Source: Golubevia sp. BC0850 (Eukaryota > Basidiomycota > Exobasidiomycetes > Golubeviales > Golubeviaceae). From it: a stretch of 64,000 bases of DNA. Positions within the stretch are counted from its first letter, which is position 1, and every line of letters begins with the position of its first letter. A program made the position numbers and the translations under genes. The DNA is taken from positions 24,316-88,315 of the forward strand of contig JAAVVG010000041.1 in assembly GCA_012976225.1 (NCBI GenBank), given 5' to 3'. A model generated the notes under the pieces. It made no database searches. It was not told the DNA's origin and worked only from the letters and a program-made list of their open reading frames with translations. Shown here piece after piece: positions 31,632 through 42,861 of the stretch.

Positions 31632-33417
31632 ATGGGATCTGAAAATCCAGACAAGTCAGCAAAGAAACTAGCAAAGAAGGCTGCCAAAGCTCAACTCTCA
31701 CTGAACAGTTCAACTCAACATAATCAAACTGAATCAAATGAGCAAAGGAAGAGAAGGAGAGGAATCGAAAAGGAAGATAAGAGAAAGAGAAAGGAAGACA
31801 AGCTAGAAAGAAGAAAGAAGAAGGAACAAAAGAACTTGGAGAAAGAACAGAAGAAATCAAAGAAAGAAGAAAAGAAAATGAAGACAGCAGACAAGTCGAG
31901 GGGAGAAAGTAGTCCGAATGAAGATGAAGATGGAGATCAAATGACTGGACAGGAAGATTGGTTGGAAAGATCGGCGGAGCAAAGTATTCAAGCAGATGAA
32001 CAAGGTGAATGGTCAGCAGGAGAGAAGAAGAAAAAGGACGAAGGGAAGGGGAAAGAGAAGGAGGAAGAGATGGACAGAGGAAGAAAGAGCAAGTCCAAGA
32101 GTGGAAACGATGCAACTGCTGCCGCTTCCAAGAGCAATAGAATTGATGTTCATGAGAATCTCGATACTCTTGTTTCAAGGAGTCACCCTATCAGACCCAA
32201 TCCTGCTTCCGAAGAAGCATCGAACCAAGCAACCTCAAGACCTCAAAAACGTTCAAAGACTTCAGGCACTGCTTCCAATTCCAGGAAGAAGTCCAACTCT
32301 TCAAACTCAAAAGCCTCTACCGAGAAGGATACTGGATCCAAAAAGAGGCGGAAGAGAGGTGAGGCTGGTGATGAGTCGCAGGACGATGAACTCGACAAGT
32401 CAGATTCTGCGAATGAGAAGAAGACTCAGAAGCCTGAAGTAAAGAAGAGAAAGATTAGGTGGAACCGGAAAATAGATGATTTGATTCTAATTGAACGGTG
32501 AGTTCAAATCAATCTCGATTGGAGAAAGTGTAAACACCTTCGTCCTCGACCAACTTCGAAGAGTAAACGACTCATCTTATTACGCAACATGGTCTACCCA
32601 ATCGACCATCTATTTCATAGTCTCGTTTCAACACAATCTCTAGCAATCAAGAGATCAGATGAGAAAGCCATAGTTTGGAGAGAGTTGAATCGATCTCCTA
32701 ATTGGTTTTGGACTAGAGATAATTTGCGTGGTCACTGGGTTCAAATTCAAGATCGATATTTACCCCTTGATTTCGAAGGAACTCTCAAGGGTGAGTCAGA
32801 AGTGGAAGGGATGGATGGAGAGGTGGAACCTTAACTTCACAGAGGGATGATCAAGCTGACGTAGAATCTCCTCCGAATCCTTTCCGTGCTTGCTTGAATG
32901 CTGCTCTTGGGGCCTGAAGAAAAGATTGGGCTTCTTAAAGAAGCCATTGAAGATCCAGTCAAAGGAGCAGAGCTCTCTAAACAGTCCAAATCAGGATTGG
33001 CAAGTCAATCTAGAGCTCGATCCAAAACCTCATCTCAAGCTGCCCAACGATCTCGAAAAAGAGAAGGAACTGTTGTCATTGATATGATTGACTCGGATGA
33101 GGAGGAGTTAGAAGTAGCTCCTGTTCAAAGACAGGTTACGGTGGAGAAGGAGAAATAGCTGGAGCAAGGAGAGGATGCAGGAGAGGAAGAGAAGAGGAAG
33201 GGCTCAAAAGGAAATGGAGAAAGCCGAGAAACAGCAGAAGAAAGCTGAGAAAGAGAAGAACAAGTTGGAAAAGGAGAAGAGAAAGAAGAATCAGAACTCA
33301 AGTTCAAGAACCGTCGATAGTCAGAGTAAGAAGGGAAGGAGGAAGAGAGACGGTGATCTCGATTCTTTGGTCTCAGAAAGTGGTCAAGAAGATGAGTATG
33401 GCGAGGACATAGACTAG
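31632..33417 (+). CDS. Lys-rich nuclear-type protein with Myb-like segment; reading frame interrupted
   Basis: Exon 1 (31632-32497) encodes ~290 highly charged residues (AKKLAKKAAKAQ, many KKEEKK stretches), probably disordered and nuclear. Exon 2 (32564-32790) encodes a Trp-spaced segment: IRWNRKIDDLILIERRKR, AIVWRELNRSPNWFW, then TRDNLRGHWVQIQDRYL. This resembles a Myb/SANT-like DNA-binding fold. The likely third exon starts at 32865 (ESPPNPFRACLNAALG) but then meets a stop; the evident continuation (PEEKIGLLKEAIEDPVKG, later IDMIDSDEEELEVAP) is one base out of frame at the GGGG run 32909-32912. A second one-base offset near 33153-33158 separates a final Lys/Glu coiled-coil piece ending at 33417. 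Either the locus is decaying or the sequence has two indel errors. Confidence 0.55.
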
Positions 33418-34110
33418 ATCAAGGTTGGAAACCTTTGGTAACGACTCGAAGCTACCACCAGCTTCTACTCGAAACATGTCTCAATAGCATCCCAAACGCA
33501 AAACGCCTCCTTCCCAATAAACAACAACAAAGCTTCATCATTTTTCATGTCCAGTCCACTTTCATTGCATCGCATCATTCCATGGTCCTCTCAATCGCAA
33601 GTCTCACGTTCGCATCTATCATCGTTCCTTTCGCTCTCTGTCCCCTCTCCTTCTGTTTCCATAACCAAATGAATCAGATCGGATTGTCTCTGAAGGCTCT
33701 GTGAATCACTTTTGTTGCATCTTGTCTCAATGACAAAACCCTTCGCTTAAAAAAAAGAAAACATGCGAGGTGATGTGATGAAAAGAATTGAACTGCGTCG
33801 ATTTGAGGACAAGACTTCACTGCTGCTTCGCTTCATCAATCCTATGAGCCATTTTGCCTTTTGGGCATTTCAAAGGATTTTGATGCGTCATTCACAGGGA
33901 GTAGCTTTGGTCCCCTGATCCTTCAGGGTTCAAGCCTCGCTATCAAAACTCTCAGCTAACCTCTCTCTTGAGAAAAATGAACTTGTCTGGGATGAATCTC
34001 GCTCCAAATGGATTGGCCATCAAATAGAGGAGATGGCGATCTGTCTGGAGAACAAGAAACAGGTAGAACGAGATCTGGTAGCCTACTTCGGTTGATTCGC
34101 TCCTGAGACC
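33418..34110. other. spacer, no gene seen
   Basis: About 690 bases with no recognised gene; the right end may include eroded sequence of the LRR relic that follows. Confidence 0.4.
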
Positions 34111-34642
34111 ATCCATGTCTTGCCTGAGCTATTTGTCTCTTTCTGGAACAATGCTGGCTCCAGCAAGGGAATTTTAGTCATCGACTCCTCTCTCTTTTCC
34201 GAATCTCGACAGCCTCTACATTTCAGGAAATGGGAATCTCATCAAGCTATTTGCCAACTCTCAAAATTTTCTCACTCTTTCTAGGCTGAATTTGGGGACC
34301 AAGGAATCTGAAGTTGATCACTATGGGATGTCGAAGTTGCTGAAAGGAGTCAAAGATTCTTTAAAGTTCTTAACTTTGGAGCTGGGCGGAAACGATTCTT
34401 CTCCCAACCAAAGTGAGATTGATCGAGATTCCAAGGTTCAAGAACTCATAAGAGAGTCACGAGGTATTCTTCTTTTTGAAGTTGGAATCTATCGACTTGG
34501 AATTTCCACCTGACTTTCTCCTCAAGCTCTACTCTTCTCTACTCTATCCTGAGCTAACTCAAGCCAGGCTGAACAAGGACTACTCTCATTCGGCTAATTT
34601 TTCCTTTCGGAATGCTCCCAAGTTAGGAAACCGTTTCTAAAC
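34111..34642 (+). pseudogene. LRR-like relic of the F-box family, copy 5
   Basis: On the plus strand one frame reads SMSCLSYLSLSGTMLAPARE, an in-frame TAG, then SFPNLDSLYISGNGN, LTLSRLNLGTKES and LKFLTLELGGNDSS. After a frame change near 34475 it continues LKLESIDLEFPPDFLL to NAPKLGNRF and a stop at about 34640. Regular L-x-x-L-x-L spacing resembles the LRR part of the other copies. It contains a nonsense codon and a frameshift and has no F-box, so it is read as a pseudogene fragment. Confidence 0.55.
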
Positions 34643-35050
34643 GAGGTTTCAATCATTCATTGACGAAGAGAAAATGCCCGTATCAATTGGTCAATTTTGA
34701 GAATAAGGTCAAGATGCTTTTGCAGGCGTCGAGGTGAAAGAGAGGCAACTGAGAGTGGAGGTGCGAAGATGTTTTCGATGATTCTGTGGAGCAAACATTG
34801 GTTCGATCTTCTCGTGTTGAGACTGAGTAAGCGAAGTCGTAAGATTGTCGTTTCGTTGAAGAGAACAAGATGGATTGAGAATCGTTGTCAAAGGTTCCAT
34901 ACAGCTATCCTTGAGATGGCCGTCCAGCATCCAGAGAGTTCTAAGAGACACCAGAGTAAAACTTTTTAGCCAAATAACTCTTAAAAAATGGAAAAACTCT
35001 GTGATTTCGCAAAGTCTCTTCCAACTAGATCTTGTACTTCTTCGACACAT
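34643..35050. other. spacer downstream of nicotinamidase
   Basis: About 400 bases. Short open frames on both strands have no recognisable content; it could include further eroded LRR-like sequence. Confidence 0.35.
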
Positions 35051-35965
35051 TCATGTCTCAACACCGAGCATCTCCATGACTTCTTCAACTCCTAAGAATT
35101 CCACTCCCCAATTCCTCATTAAATCGATCTCTAACTGACAGGAATCGCCTCTGTCATCTACACCCCTACACCCTTCCAAGACTACTATCGTTCGAAAACC
35201 AAACTTGATTGAATCGACTGCCGAAGATAGGAGACAATAATCGGTTGCTAGTCCGCAGAGAACTAGAGTCTGGATAGAAGGTTTATGAGAGAATAACATC
35301 CTTGGAAGCGCTGAAAATGAAAGGTAGTGATTATAAGAGAATGCCGAATAGGCATCGTGGTTCTTGGACTGTCCCTGCGAAAACGAAGTCGAGAGATCGA
35401 TTCAGTCTCTTATGAACAGCACATCGACAAGAACACAATTGATGATTTCACCATAGAAGAGACTCAGCTTACCTTCTCTATCACCTCGACTTTCATTCCT
35501 TTCTCTCGTCTACCCTCCAAAGACTTCTTGACGCTCTCTTCGAGTTCGTAACCTCTGCTGCCTTTCAAGCAATGATCGGGCCATAACATCTGTTCTACCT
35601 TTTCTCCTTTATCTTTCAAAGTTGGATGAGGGATTTGAATGGTTTGAAATGGCGGTAGATTATGAGTGGAAGCGAAAGAGATGTGTCCAGGAGGATGAGA
35701 ATCCTGTGAGGCAACGATCATTTGCCAATGTTGAAGAGAGAGGAGAGAATGTACGTTTGGAAGAATCGAGGTTGCATCTTTTACTGCGACTGCAGTATGG
35801 AAAGCGAGAGAAAAGAGAAAGGGAAAGAAAGGGGAGTGAGCTCGAACTAGTGAGAGAGTCTTGGGTCAGTCTAAACTCACGACTGCCATCGATAAAATCA
35901 TTCTGAACGTCTATAAGTAGAAGAGCTATTCCATTTGAATCTTTCTTCTCCTGATTGCTCATCAT
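35051..35965 (-). CDS. PNC1: nicotinamidase (isochorismatase-like hydrolase)
   Basis: Hydrolyses nicotinamide to nicotinate in NAD salvage. Three exons (35965-35881, 35789-35473, 35374-35051) join in phase, giving 241 residues. Catalytic Asp is in LLLIDVQNDF, the metal-binding Asp/His in VASQDSHPPGHISF, a metal His in MLWPDHCLKG, and the nucleophilic Cys in LCGLATDYCLLSSA. The catalytic Lys follows in the GQSKNHDAYSAF region (family knowledge). Length is as for yeast Pnc1 (~216). There are two consecutive ATG codons at the start; the first is used here. It is divergent from the MOB gene with ~100 bases between. Confidence 0.92.
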
Positions 35966-36067
35966 GTTATTCTGTTTTTGGTGCGGGGGGAAGGGTGGAA
36001 GAAGGCAAAGTGCATCAAAAGGGAGACAGACTCGCACTCCCTTACCAACCAACCACACTGTTAAATC
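35966..36067. promoter_or_regulatory. short divergent promoter
   Basis: 102 bases lie between the start codons of nicotinamidase (minus) and the MOB gene (plus). It contains a run of seven G. A shared promoter is inferred from spacing only. Confidence 0.4.
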
Positions 36068-37600
36068 ATGAGTTTCTTCAATTCGATAGGGTAAGTCTTT
36101 CTCAAACAAAGTCATTGTTCAGCAGGAAAGGAGAGAGAAAGCGAAAGGAGGCAGCAGCTACTCCCCTTCGTCCTCCTAGAAGCTGATACTAATCGCTACC
36201 TCTTGCCTCGTCTCTCTTCCCGTGATGCATTCTACTCCAACCGCAGTCGATCGATGGGAAGATCTTCCCGACCCAAGAAGTCACCAACTCAACCTTCTAT
36301 GCCAAGTTTCGATGGACAATCACCTCCATGGCAGACTGCAGCTCCCCCTGGCTCTAATACATCCTCAACCAAACCTCTATATCTTTGCAATCCTTTTGTC
36401 AGATCAGCTTTGATCAAGGGTAGCTTCAAGACTATCGTCACCTTACCAAAGTATGTGGATAGGAATGAGTGGGTGGCTGTCAATCGTGAGTAGAGTAGAT
36501 TCAAGATGCCGATTGTGAAGGTGCGAGATATTGAGGCTGGAATGGGTATTGAGAGCAGAACAGTTAGAGGAGTGTAATTCGGAGCTATATTTAGCATAGT
36601 AGCAGTAGTAGAGCAGCCTCATAGAGGTAGAAAGTTAGATTGGAGATAGAGGACGAGCTGGGAGAGTTCTAGATTAGCTCTGTCCTACTTCTTCCGCTCT
36701 TCTCTTTCTCTGTCTTGAAGCTTTGCCCTTGATTCGGAGCTGAGAAGAAGGCAGGATCTAAGCTAGGTGCATTAAGTCTAGACTCCAATGCTAATTGAGT
36801 CCCATTTCTTCCTCTCACACCCTAAACTTTCTACTCTCTCTTCTCTTCGCAGTATTCGACTTCTTCAACAACCTCAATCAGTTCTATGGAGTCTTGACTG
36901 AATTCTGCACCATTCAGAGGAATCCAACGATGAGCGCTGGAGTAGGGTAAGTTGTGTTCCAAAGATTCAAGATGTTCTCTCTCTTTCTCTCTCTTACTTT
37001 AAATTGCTCATCTCTATACTCTTTCTTAACGGTTCCTCAATCGCAGACTCGACTATACATGGATCGACCAGAATCGAAAGCAAGTGAAACTTCCAGCTCC
37101 TCAATACATCGACTATGTCATGACGTGGGTCGGAGGACTTTTAAGTGACGAAGCTACTTTCCCAACAAAAGCAGGTAGGTCATTTCCATCAGATAACAAG
37201 CTCTCTCTCTTAGAGTCAGCCTTTCCCTCTCTCAAACGTTTCTGCCCTTCCTCTCGTCTCTCTCTCGTCTCTCTCTCTCACTCTCACAGCTCGAGAATTT
37301 CCCCCAACTTTCACTCTAACAACCAAGCACATCTACAAGCAATTACTCCGAGTCTTCGCTCACATCTATCACGCACAATTCCATCATCTAGTTCATCTAT
37401 GCTGCGAAGGTCATTTCAATTCTCTATTCGCTCATTTCATCGCTTTCGGGAAACAGTTTGAGCTTTTCGACTTTAAGGAATTCAAAGGGATTGGAGCTAA
37501 TGAGAATCAGTTGAGGAGTGGAACCCCTTATCCTGGGGCTTGTGATTTAATCGAGAAATGGACGGAAATGGGGATTCTGGATGAAGTGGTTTTGAAATGA
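36068..37600 (+). CDS. MOB kinase activator (Mob2-like)
   Basis: Coactivator of NDR/LATS-type kinases. Five exons (36068-36090, 36247-36485, 36853-36946, 37047-37174, 37290-37600) join in phase, giving 264 residues. Exon 1 is only 23 bases and encodes MSFFNSIG; the next exon supplies a basic low-complexity N terminus. The MOB core is complete: TIVTLPKYVDRNEWVAVN, FDFFNNLNQFYGVLTEFC, PTMSAGVGLDYTWID, FPPTFTLTTKHIYKQLLRVF and HAQFHHLVHLCCEGHFNSLF. In MOB1 two Cys and two His bind zinc. Here FCTIQRNPTMSAG has the first Cys, but Asn stands where MOB1 has its second. Mob2-type rather than Mob1-type is inferred from this and from the LDYTWIDQNRK region; mid confidence on the subtype, high on the family. 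Confidence 0.9.
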
Positions 37601-37890
37601 GTGTTGGAGTTAGAGGAAGTAGGAGAGGGGCAGGGGAGATTGAGGTCCTCGCTTTTGTTCTGTTTATCATATTGTATAGTGACGCGCAAAATTCATAGTA
37701 TTTCCAGATATTCTGCATCATTTCTCGAACAATTGTTTCCAGTTAACGGACAGGTGATTGAGTGAAATTCGCAACGAGACGTTTCTTCCTTTTAAGTTCC
37801 TTCTCTCTCCACTCCGAACCTCCAGGATTCGTTCATCTTTCCTCAACCGCTCACCCTGAGCAATAACTCTCAAATAATTCTCTCCTAGAA

Positions 37891-40118
37891 ATGGGTAGAA
37901 GTACAAAGGAAGCAGAAGGAAAAGAAGGAGAAGAACAGGAGAAAAAGTCAAGGTTCTTTAAGCTTCCCTTGATTCTCTTTCTTGGACTTTGCTTGAGGTT
38001 GGCTCTATTCCTTCTTCCTTTGGAGAATCTTAAATCAGGTAAAGACGGTGATATTCCAACTTTACTTCAACACAGATTCGAGCTGGTCTCCCCTTTGACA
38101 AGCTATACAACTCGTGAGTGAGAAACAGAGACTGGAGAACAACACCTACTTCTGGAGTACCTAAAACTCTTGTTGCAACCCATCAAATCCCATCTTTTGA
38201 TCTGAGCTTTCTATATCTATCTCTGCTTTCATTCTCAGTGCTCGAAACGCACCATCTCTCCTCTCTCTCTCCATCTTTACCTTTCAAACCTTGGGATGGT
38301 CATCCTACTCCCTCTCCTCTACTGGTGATATTTCTGCACCCTATCCTATCACTTCCACCTCAAATCAGGAACCTTTCAACCTCTTTCGTTTGGAGCTTGG
38401 TCGATGTCATTGGTGCCTTAGCTCTAGCTATCGCAGTAAAGAAGAGAGCTAGCTGGGCTAATGATCGAGATAGGAGGACGATGAGAGAAAGAGAGGGAGA
38501 ACCTTCAAGTGAAGGAGAAAAGAGAAAGAGAGAATTAAAGCTGGAAGTGGAAGTTAGAGATGGAGATTGGGAGAGTAAGAGAGTTGCTGCTATGTGAGTA
38601 GAGATCTTGCTTCCTTCTACGTTCCAATCTGAGGTGGAAAGGGCTTCACAGGCTTGAGACAGAGAATTCAGATATACAAGGACATTACATTTTGTGGTCG
38701 AGGTTCTTTTGAAGGTGGTAGAGAGCGCATGGAAATCTGTTGGAGAATCTTCAAAAAAAACAGATTCACTGGAACTTCGTTCACTACAACTTACAGAGTC
38801 ATGATTGCCTGAAGTAATGAACACTGATTCACAATTTGCTTTGCTCCCTTACAGCTACCTCTTCCACCCCTTCGTTCTAGCATCCTGTCTCTCTCGTTCG
38901 ACAGGTCCAATCTCCAACGCAGCACTTCTAATCGCAATAGCCTCCTCCATTCAAGGTACTTATACAGCTCTATTCTCCTGCTTTTCATTTCAACTCTGTT
39001 CAAGTGCAACAGTGAAGTGACTCGGAGCCCTTCATCTTTTCTCTCACTCCACAGGGTCGCTTCTTCCACTCGCCATCTCACTCTCCCTTTCCATTCATCT
39101 AACTCTAACACCACTACTTCTAGCACCTTCTCTAGTCCACCTCTACTCGATATCTATATCAAAGGAGTCATCAAATTTCGGCAGAACGAGAGCTCAAGTT
39201 CGAAGAGGTAGAGCTATTTCTTCCGCTTTTGGGATTTTGGCTTTCTTGGCCGCAGGAGCTGGACTTTGTCATTGGTACACTGGAGGTTGGGAATGGGTTG
39301 GAAGATGCTGGGGAACCATGTGAGTCTTCCTTTGAACTACTCGAATTGCCAGAGTGGGGTTTGAAGTTGCTGACTGTCTATTTCGATTATCGTTTCGCAG
39401 AATTTTATTACCAGATCTTTCTCCAACCACTTCTTTATGGTGGTACTTTTTCATTTCGCTCTTCGAACATTTTAGGAGCTTCTTCTTGTTGGCCTTTAAC
39501 GTTCATTTGATTTCTTACGTTGTTCCACTTGGAATGAAATACAGGTAAGAACGAATCTCTTCGAGCGAGCTGAAGTGTTCGGATTATAAACATATCTGAC
39601 TGCTTTTCCCTCTGGTATTCTTTGTTATCTACAGCTCTGATCCTCTATTTGCAACCACTGCTTTACTAGGAACTCTTTCAGTCTTCAAATCCTATCCAGG
39701 TCTTGGAGATTCAGGTCTCTTTCATTGTTGTTTGGCTCTTTTCCCTGAGATTTGGTCCTGTGAATATCTGTCACGACAGTCTTTATCTCAACTTACAGTC
39801 TCCATTTTCTCTTTTCAGAAGTGCCTCAACTGACAATCAACCCTTCTTTCCCCTCTTTCAACAGATCTTCGACACCCACTTCTAACAGTTCTACTCCACT
39901 CCTACTCAGTCCTTCTCTTACCTTTACTTCATAGACTTTGGCTTATAGATGGAAGAGGAAATGCCAACTTCTCCTACGCCACCACGCTGGTTTGGGCCAT
40001 TGCTGGAGGAGCTGGAGTCTTAGACGCCATGTGGGCTTGGGGAAGGTGTGCTTGGGAGAGGGAGAGAGGAAAGATGAAAGGCGAGGAAGGAAAGAAGAGA
40101 GTGGTGGTACAGGTTTGA
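37891..40118 (+). CDS. GAB1: GPI transamidase subunit PIG-U
   Basis: Subunit of the ER complex that transfers preassembled GPI anchors to proteins. Seven exons (37891-38113, 38239-38593, 38855-38955, 39055-39319, 39401-39544, 39635-39759, 39865-40118) join in phase, giving 488 residues. It is strongly hydrophobic with many membrane segments. Diagnostic PIG-U phrases are FELVSPLTSY near the N terminus, PTTSLWWYFFISLFEHFRSF, GLFHCCLALFPEIW, and LLPLLHRLWLIDGRGNANF. The third cytoplasmic-type loop is highly charged (RRTMREREGEPSSEGEKRKR). The exon 6 donor at 39760 (GTGAAT) is less canonical but is the only one restoring the family sequence. Yeast orthologue names are Gab1/Cdc91. Confidence 0.9.
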
Positions 40119-40278
40119 TTAGTTGAGTCAATTTAGATGATAGACTTTGATCTAAGAAGGCATGGCTTTTGGGACCTTCTGTCTTTGCGCAGTGTTGGGT
40201 GTCCGAGTGAGTCATTTCTTTGGAACCCCATGTGGTCCATCAAGTCCACTATGAAAAGGAAGTTTCTTCTGATTTGGG

Positions 40279-40656
40279 TTGCAAACCTTACGTACAATAG
40301 GCTCTTCTAAAGAGTTTCGACGTTGCCTTTCATTCACAACTAAGCTTGACTTTACAACACTTTTGAAGGTGGATCTCAACTTCCATTTCCTTAAACTCAA
40401 GATGATGAATAATACGGTCGACTCATCAGTATTCTTTTATATGAACCAAGAAGTATGGGAGGAGTTGGAAAACGGAAAACTTTAAATTTGTGAATCCAAT
40501 GGAGGCATAGCTTTCAACGTCATGAAGGTTTTGATAGTCATAGCAGAAGGAGGTAGAAACATCGATAGTAAAGCTTTTGGTAATTCACTTGATTTGATCA
40601 GGAATGGAAAGAGTGAATTGGAAGTTCTGAAGGTTAAATTAAAGGTGGTCAATTAG
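40279..40656 (+). pseudogene. possible LRR-like relic, copy 6
   Basis: One plus-strand frame reads TLLKVDLNFHFLKLKMM, an in-frame TAA at about 40483, then FNVMKVLIVIAEGGRN and SELEVLKVKLKVVN before a final TAG. Leu spacing and the ELEVLKVKL phrase resemble the C-terminal part of the F-box/LRR copies. No F-box is present. The relationship is weak by eye; it may be unrelated random coding-like sequence. Confidence 0.35.
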
Positions 40657-40996
40657 TCATGATGGCGATTTGAGATTAGAAAATCCCCCCTTTTTCTCTT
40701 GGCTACAATAGAGAAAGAACTTTTTTGTCTCTTTGTTTTTCGTCTTCGAAATATTGATCGAATCCACCGGGGGAAAAGAAAAGGTGAAAGGAATTTGATG
40801 GATTAGAGGGAAGTGATAAGACAGCATTGAATACGAGGATAGGTCCTATGAATTAAATATTGATACACAAAAACTGGTTTTAAAAAATGATGACTTCAAG
40901 CTAATAAAGCGAAAGAAACGAAAGCGATGGAGCCCTGACTTGACTACCCATACCTCAAGAGAATTTGCCCAGCCTCAGTAAACGTCTTTTCAACCT
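40657..40996. other. spacer, no gene seen
   Basis: 340 AT-rich bases downstream of the PIN-domain gene stop. No open frame of note. Confidence 0.5.
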
Positions 40997-42765
40997 TCAC
41001 CAAATCCTAAAAGAACTTTCTGCGTTCCCTTCTTTCTTTTCTCCTTCTCTCTCTTTCCCCTTCCCCTTCTCCCTTTTCAATTCCCCTTCTTTCTCTCTCT
41101 TGAGAATCCCCTTGACCTCTTCTTTCTGAATCGGTAAATGTTCTCTAGAGCTATAATTCGAAGATCTATTAGAGATTCCTCCCACTCTACTCTTCTCCTG
41201 ATCATTTTCCCTTTGCCTTTCCCCAACCACCTTGAATTTATGTCCAACCACTTTCTTTCCTAACCAACTACTTGCAGTCTCAACTCTCAAAACTGAGAAT
41301 CCATAAACTTTTAACCAAATTTCGGTTAGGTTCCCATTGACTTTTGAGGTTGATGTTGTGTTTGGATTTGAGAACATGTTTGGAGGGTGAGAAGTTTCAG
41401 TTTCTGAAGTTGGAGGAGCATAAGCTATGATCACTGTTAGGTTGAATTTAGAACCCAAAGCGATAGAGGAGGAAGAAAGAGACTCGCTTGAGAAAATTGA
41501 AGTTAAAGGTGGAATTGTATAATAACCACAACATTCCAATAAAGATTTGATATGTCTTGGTGGATCTCCCAAAGTCGAGGAAATCTCTGAGATCGATTCA
41601 AATTTCTCTTCTTTTAGGCTTGTGATTGATATTTCATGTCCTTGTCCTTTAGAAATCAGACCTTCTTCTTGGAATACAAATTCGTTTTCGGAACCCACTT
41701 GTTCTTTGCTTTCACTTTCAGCAATCACCTTCCTTCTCTCTTTTAAATCATCAGAACTACATCTATCCGATTCTCTCTGAGCGTATAATCCAGGAATCAA
41801 AGTTTGAAGTCTATCAAGTTTGGAAATTGACTGAGTTGAATTCATAGAAAGTCTCTCTTCTAAAAATCTAATTGCCTTCCTGGCCGCGTAATTGATTGGG
41901 GAATCTCCTTTTTTGAGTTCATCTAGAATGCAGACGGCTTTTTAAAAATTCCAAAGGGTGGGGTTAGGAAAGACAGGAAGATGAGTGTTGATTGTACAGT
42001 TTCTTTTTGAGTTACGTCCAAAAGAGAGAAAGGAGAGAAAGCTAACGAAAAGCAAACAAGGAGGAAAGAACTCACCTTCTAAGGGAATGATCAAAACGTT
42101 TTGATCTTTCTTTAACCATTCATGAACTGTCCTGAGTGAATAGATCAGAACACTTGAATCTAAAATCCTGATGTTTGGAAGATTTGAAAGATCTCTCTCT
42201 TTCTCTTTACCTCTCCGTTTCTCCTCTTCTTCCGAAACCCTCTCATGAAATTCACTAGGGTTTTCATCTCTTGAAACCTCCAGATCAGAAGGTTGCAGAC
42301 CAGTTGTAACTTTGACAGAACCACCTCTACCTCTTTCTCCGGTGGAATTGCCCATTCCCATTGCCATTCCTCTGCCTCTACCCTTCCCTCTGCTATAAGC
42401 AGAATCTCTTTTAAACTCCAATTGGCCAACATGAGATTCTAATCTCGATACTTTGTCCTTAAGAAAAAGAGCCCCCATTGCTTTTGACATTTTTAATCGT
42501 TGGATCTCCTGGGATGGAGGTCATGGAGGTAGAAAATAAGGCTCTAGAATTAGAAAGACGTGGGTTTATGAAACATGGGGAATGCATTGGATTCAGGTAG
42601 GCTTACCTTCTCAGACATCGATGATTCAGTCTTGCTCTTGGTAGAATCGAGGTTTGAGGGAGCTGAATCTTGATTGCGACTCAGTCGAGGGTTTACCTCT
42701 GAATCTGATTCTGATTCTGATTCAAGCTCTGCTTCCACCATCTTCTTGATGGGATTGGATGGCAT
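40997..42765 (-). CDS. PIN-domain protein
   Basis: Three exons (42765-42607, 42508-42076, 41937-40997) join in phase, giving 510 residues. After an acidic N terminus (ELESESESDSE) and a short coiled coil (KEIQRLKMSKAMGALFLKDK), a PIN-like nuclease segment spans residues ~155-225. It reads IRILDSSVLIYSLRTVHEWL with the first acidic residue in LD, NVLIIPLEAVCILDELKKG with an acidic pair, and YAARKAIRFLEERL. The C-terminal ~280 residues are low-complexity except for LTEIWLKVYGFSVLRVETAS, ending in a Lys/Glu-rich tail. PIN domains often cleave RNA (for example SMG6); whether this one keeps all metal-binding acids is unclear. The start region is divergent from the GATA factor. Confidence 0.75.
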
Positions 42766-42817
42766 ACCATGGAAATTGCGATGTTGAGAGAAGTGAAGAG
42801 GATTGAGTAGAAAGAGA

Positions 42818-42861
<44 letters not shown>

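Noticed and set aside
31456-32178. A 240-codon minus-strand open frame rich in Ser, Phe and Leu
   Set aside because: It lies antisense to the Lys-rich gene; AAG/GAA-rich coding on one strand gives CTT/TTC open frames on the other. It has no independent gene-like features.
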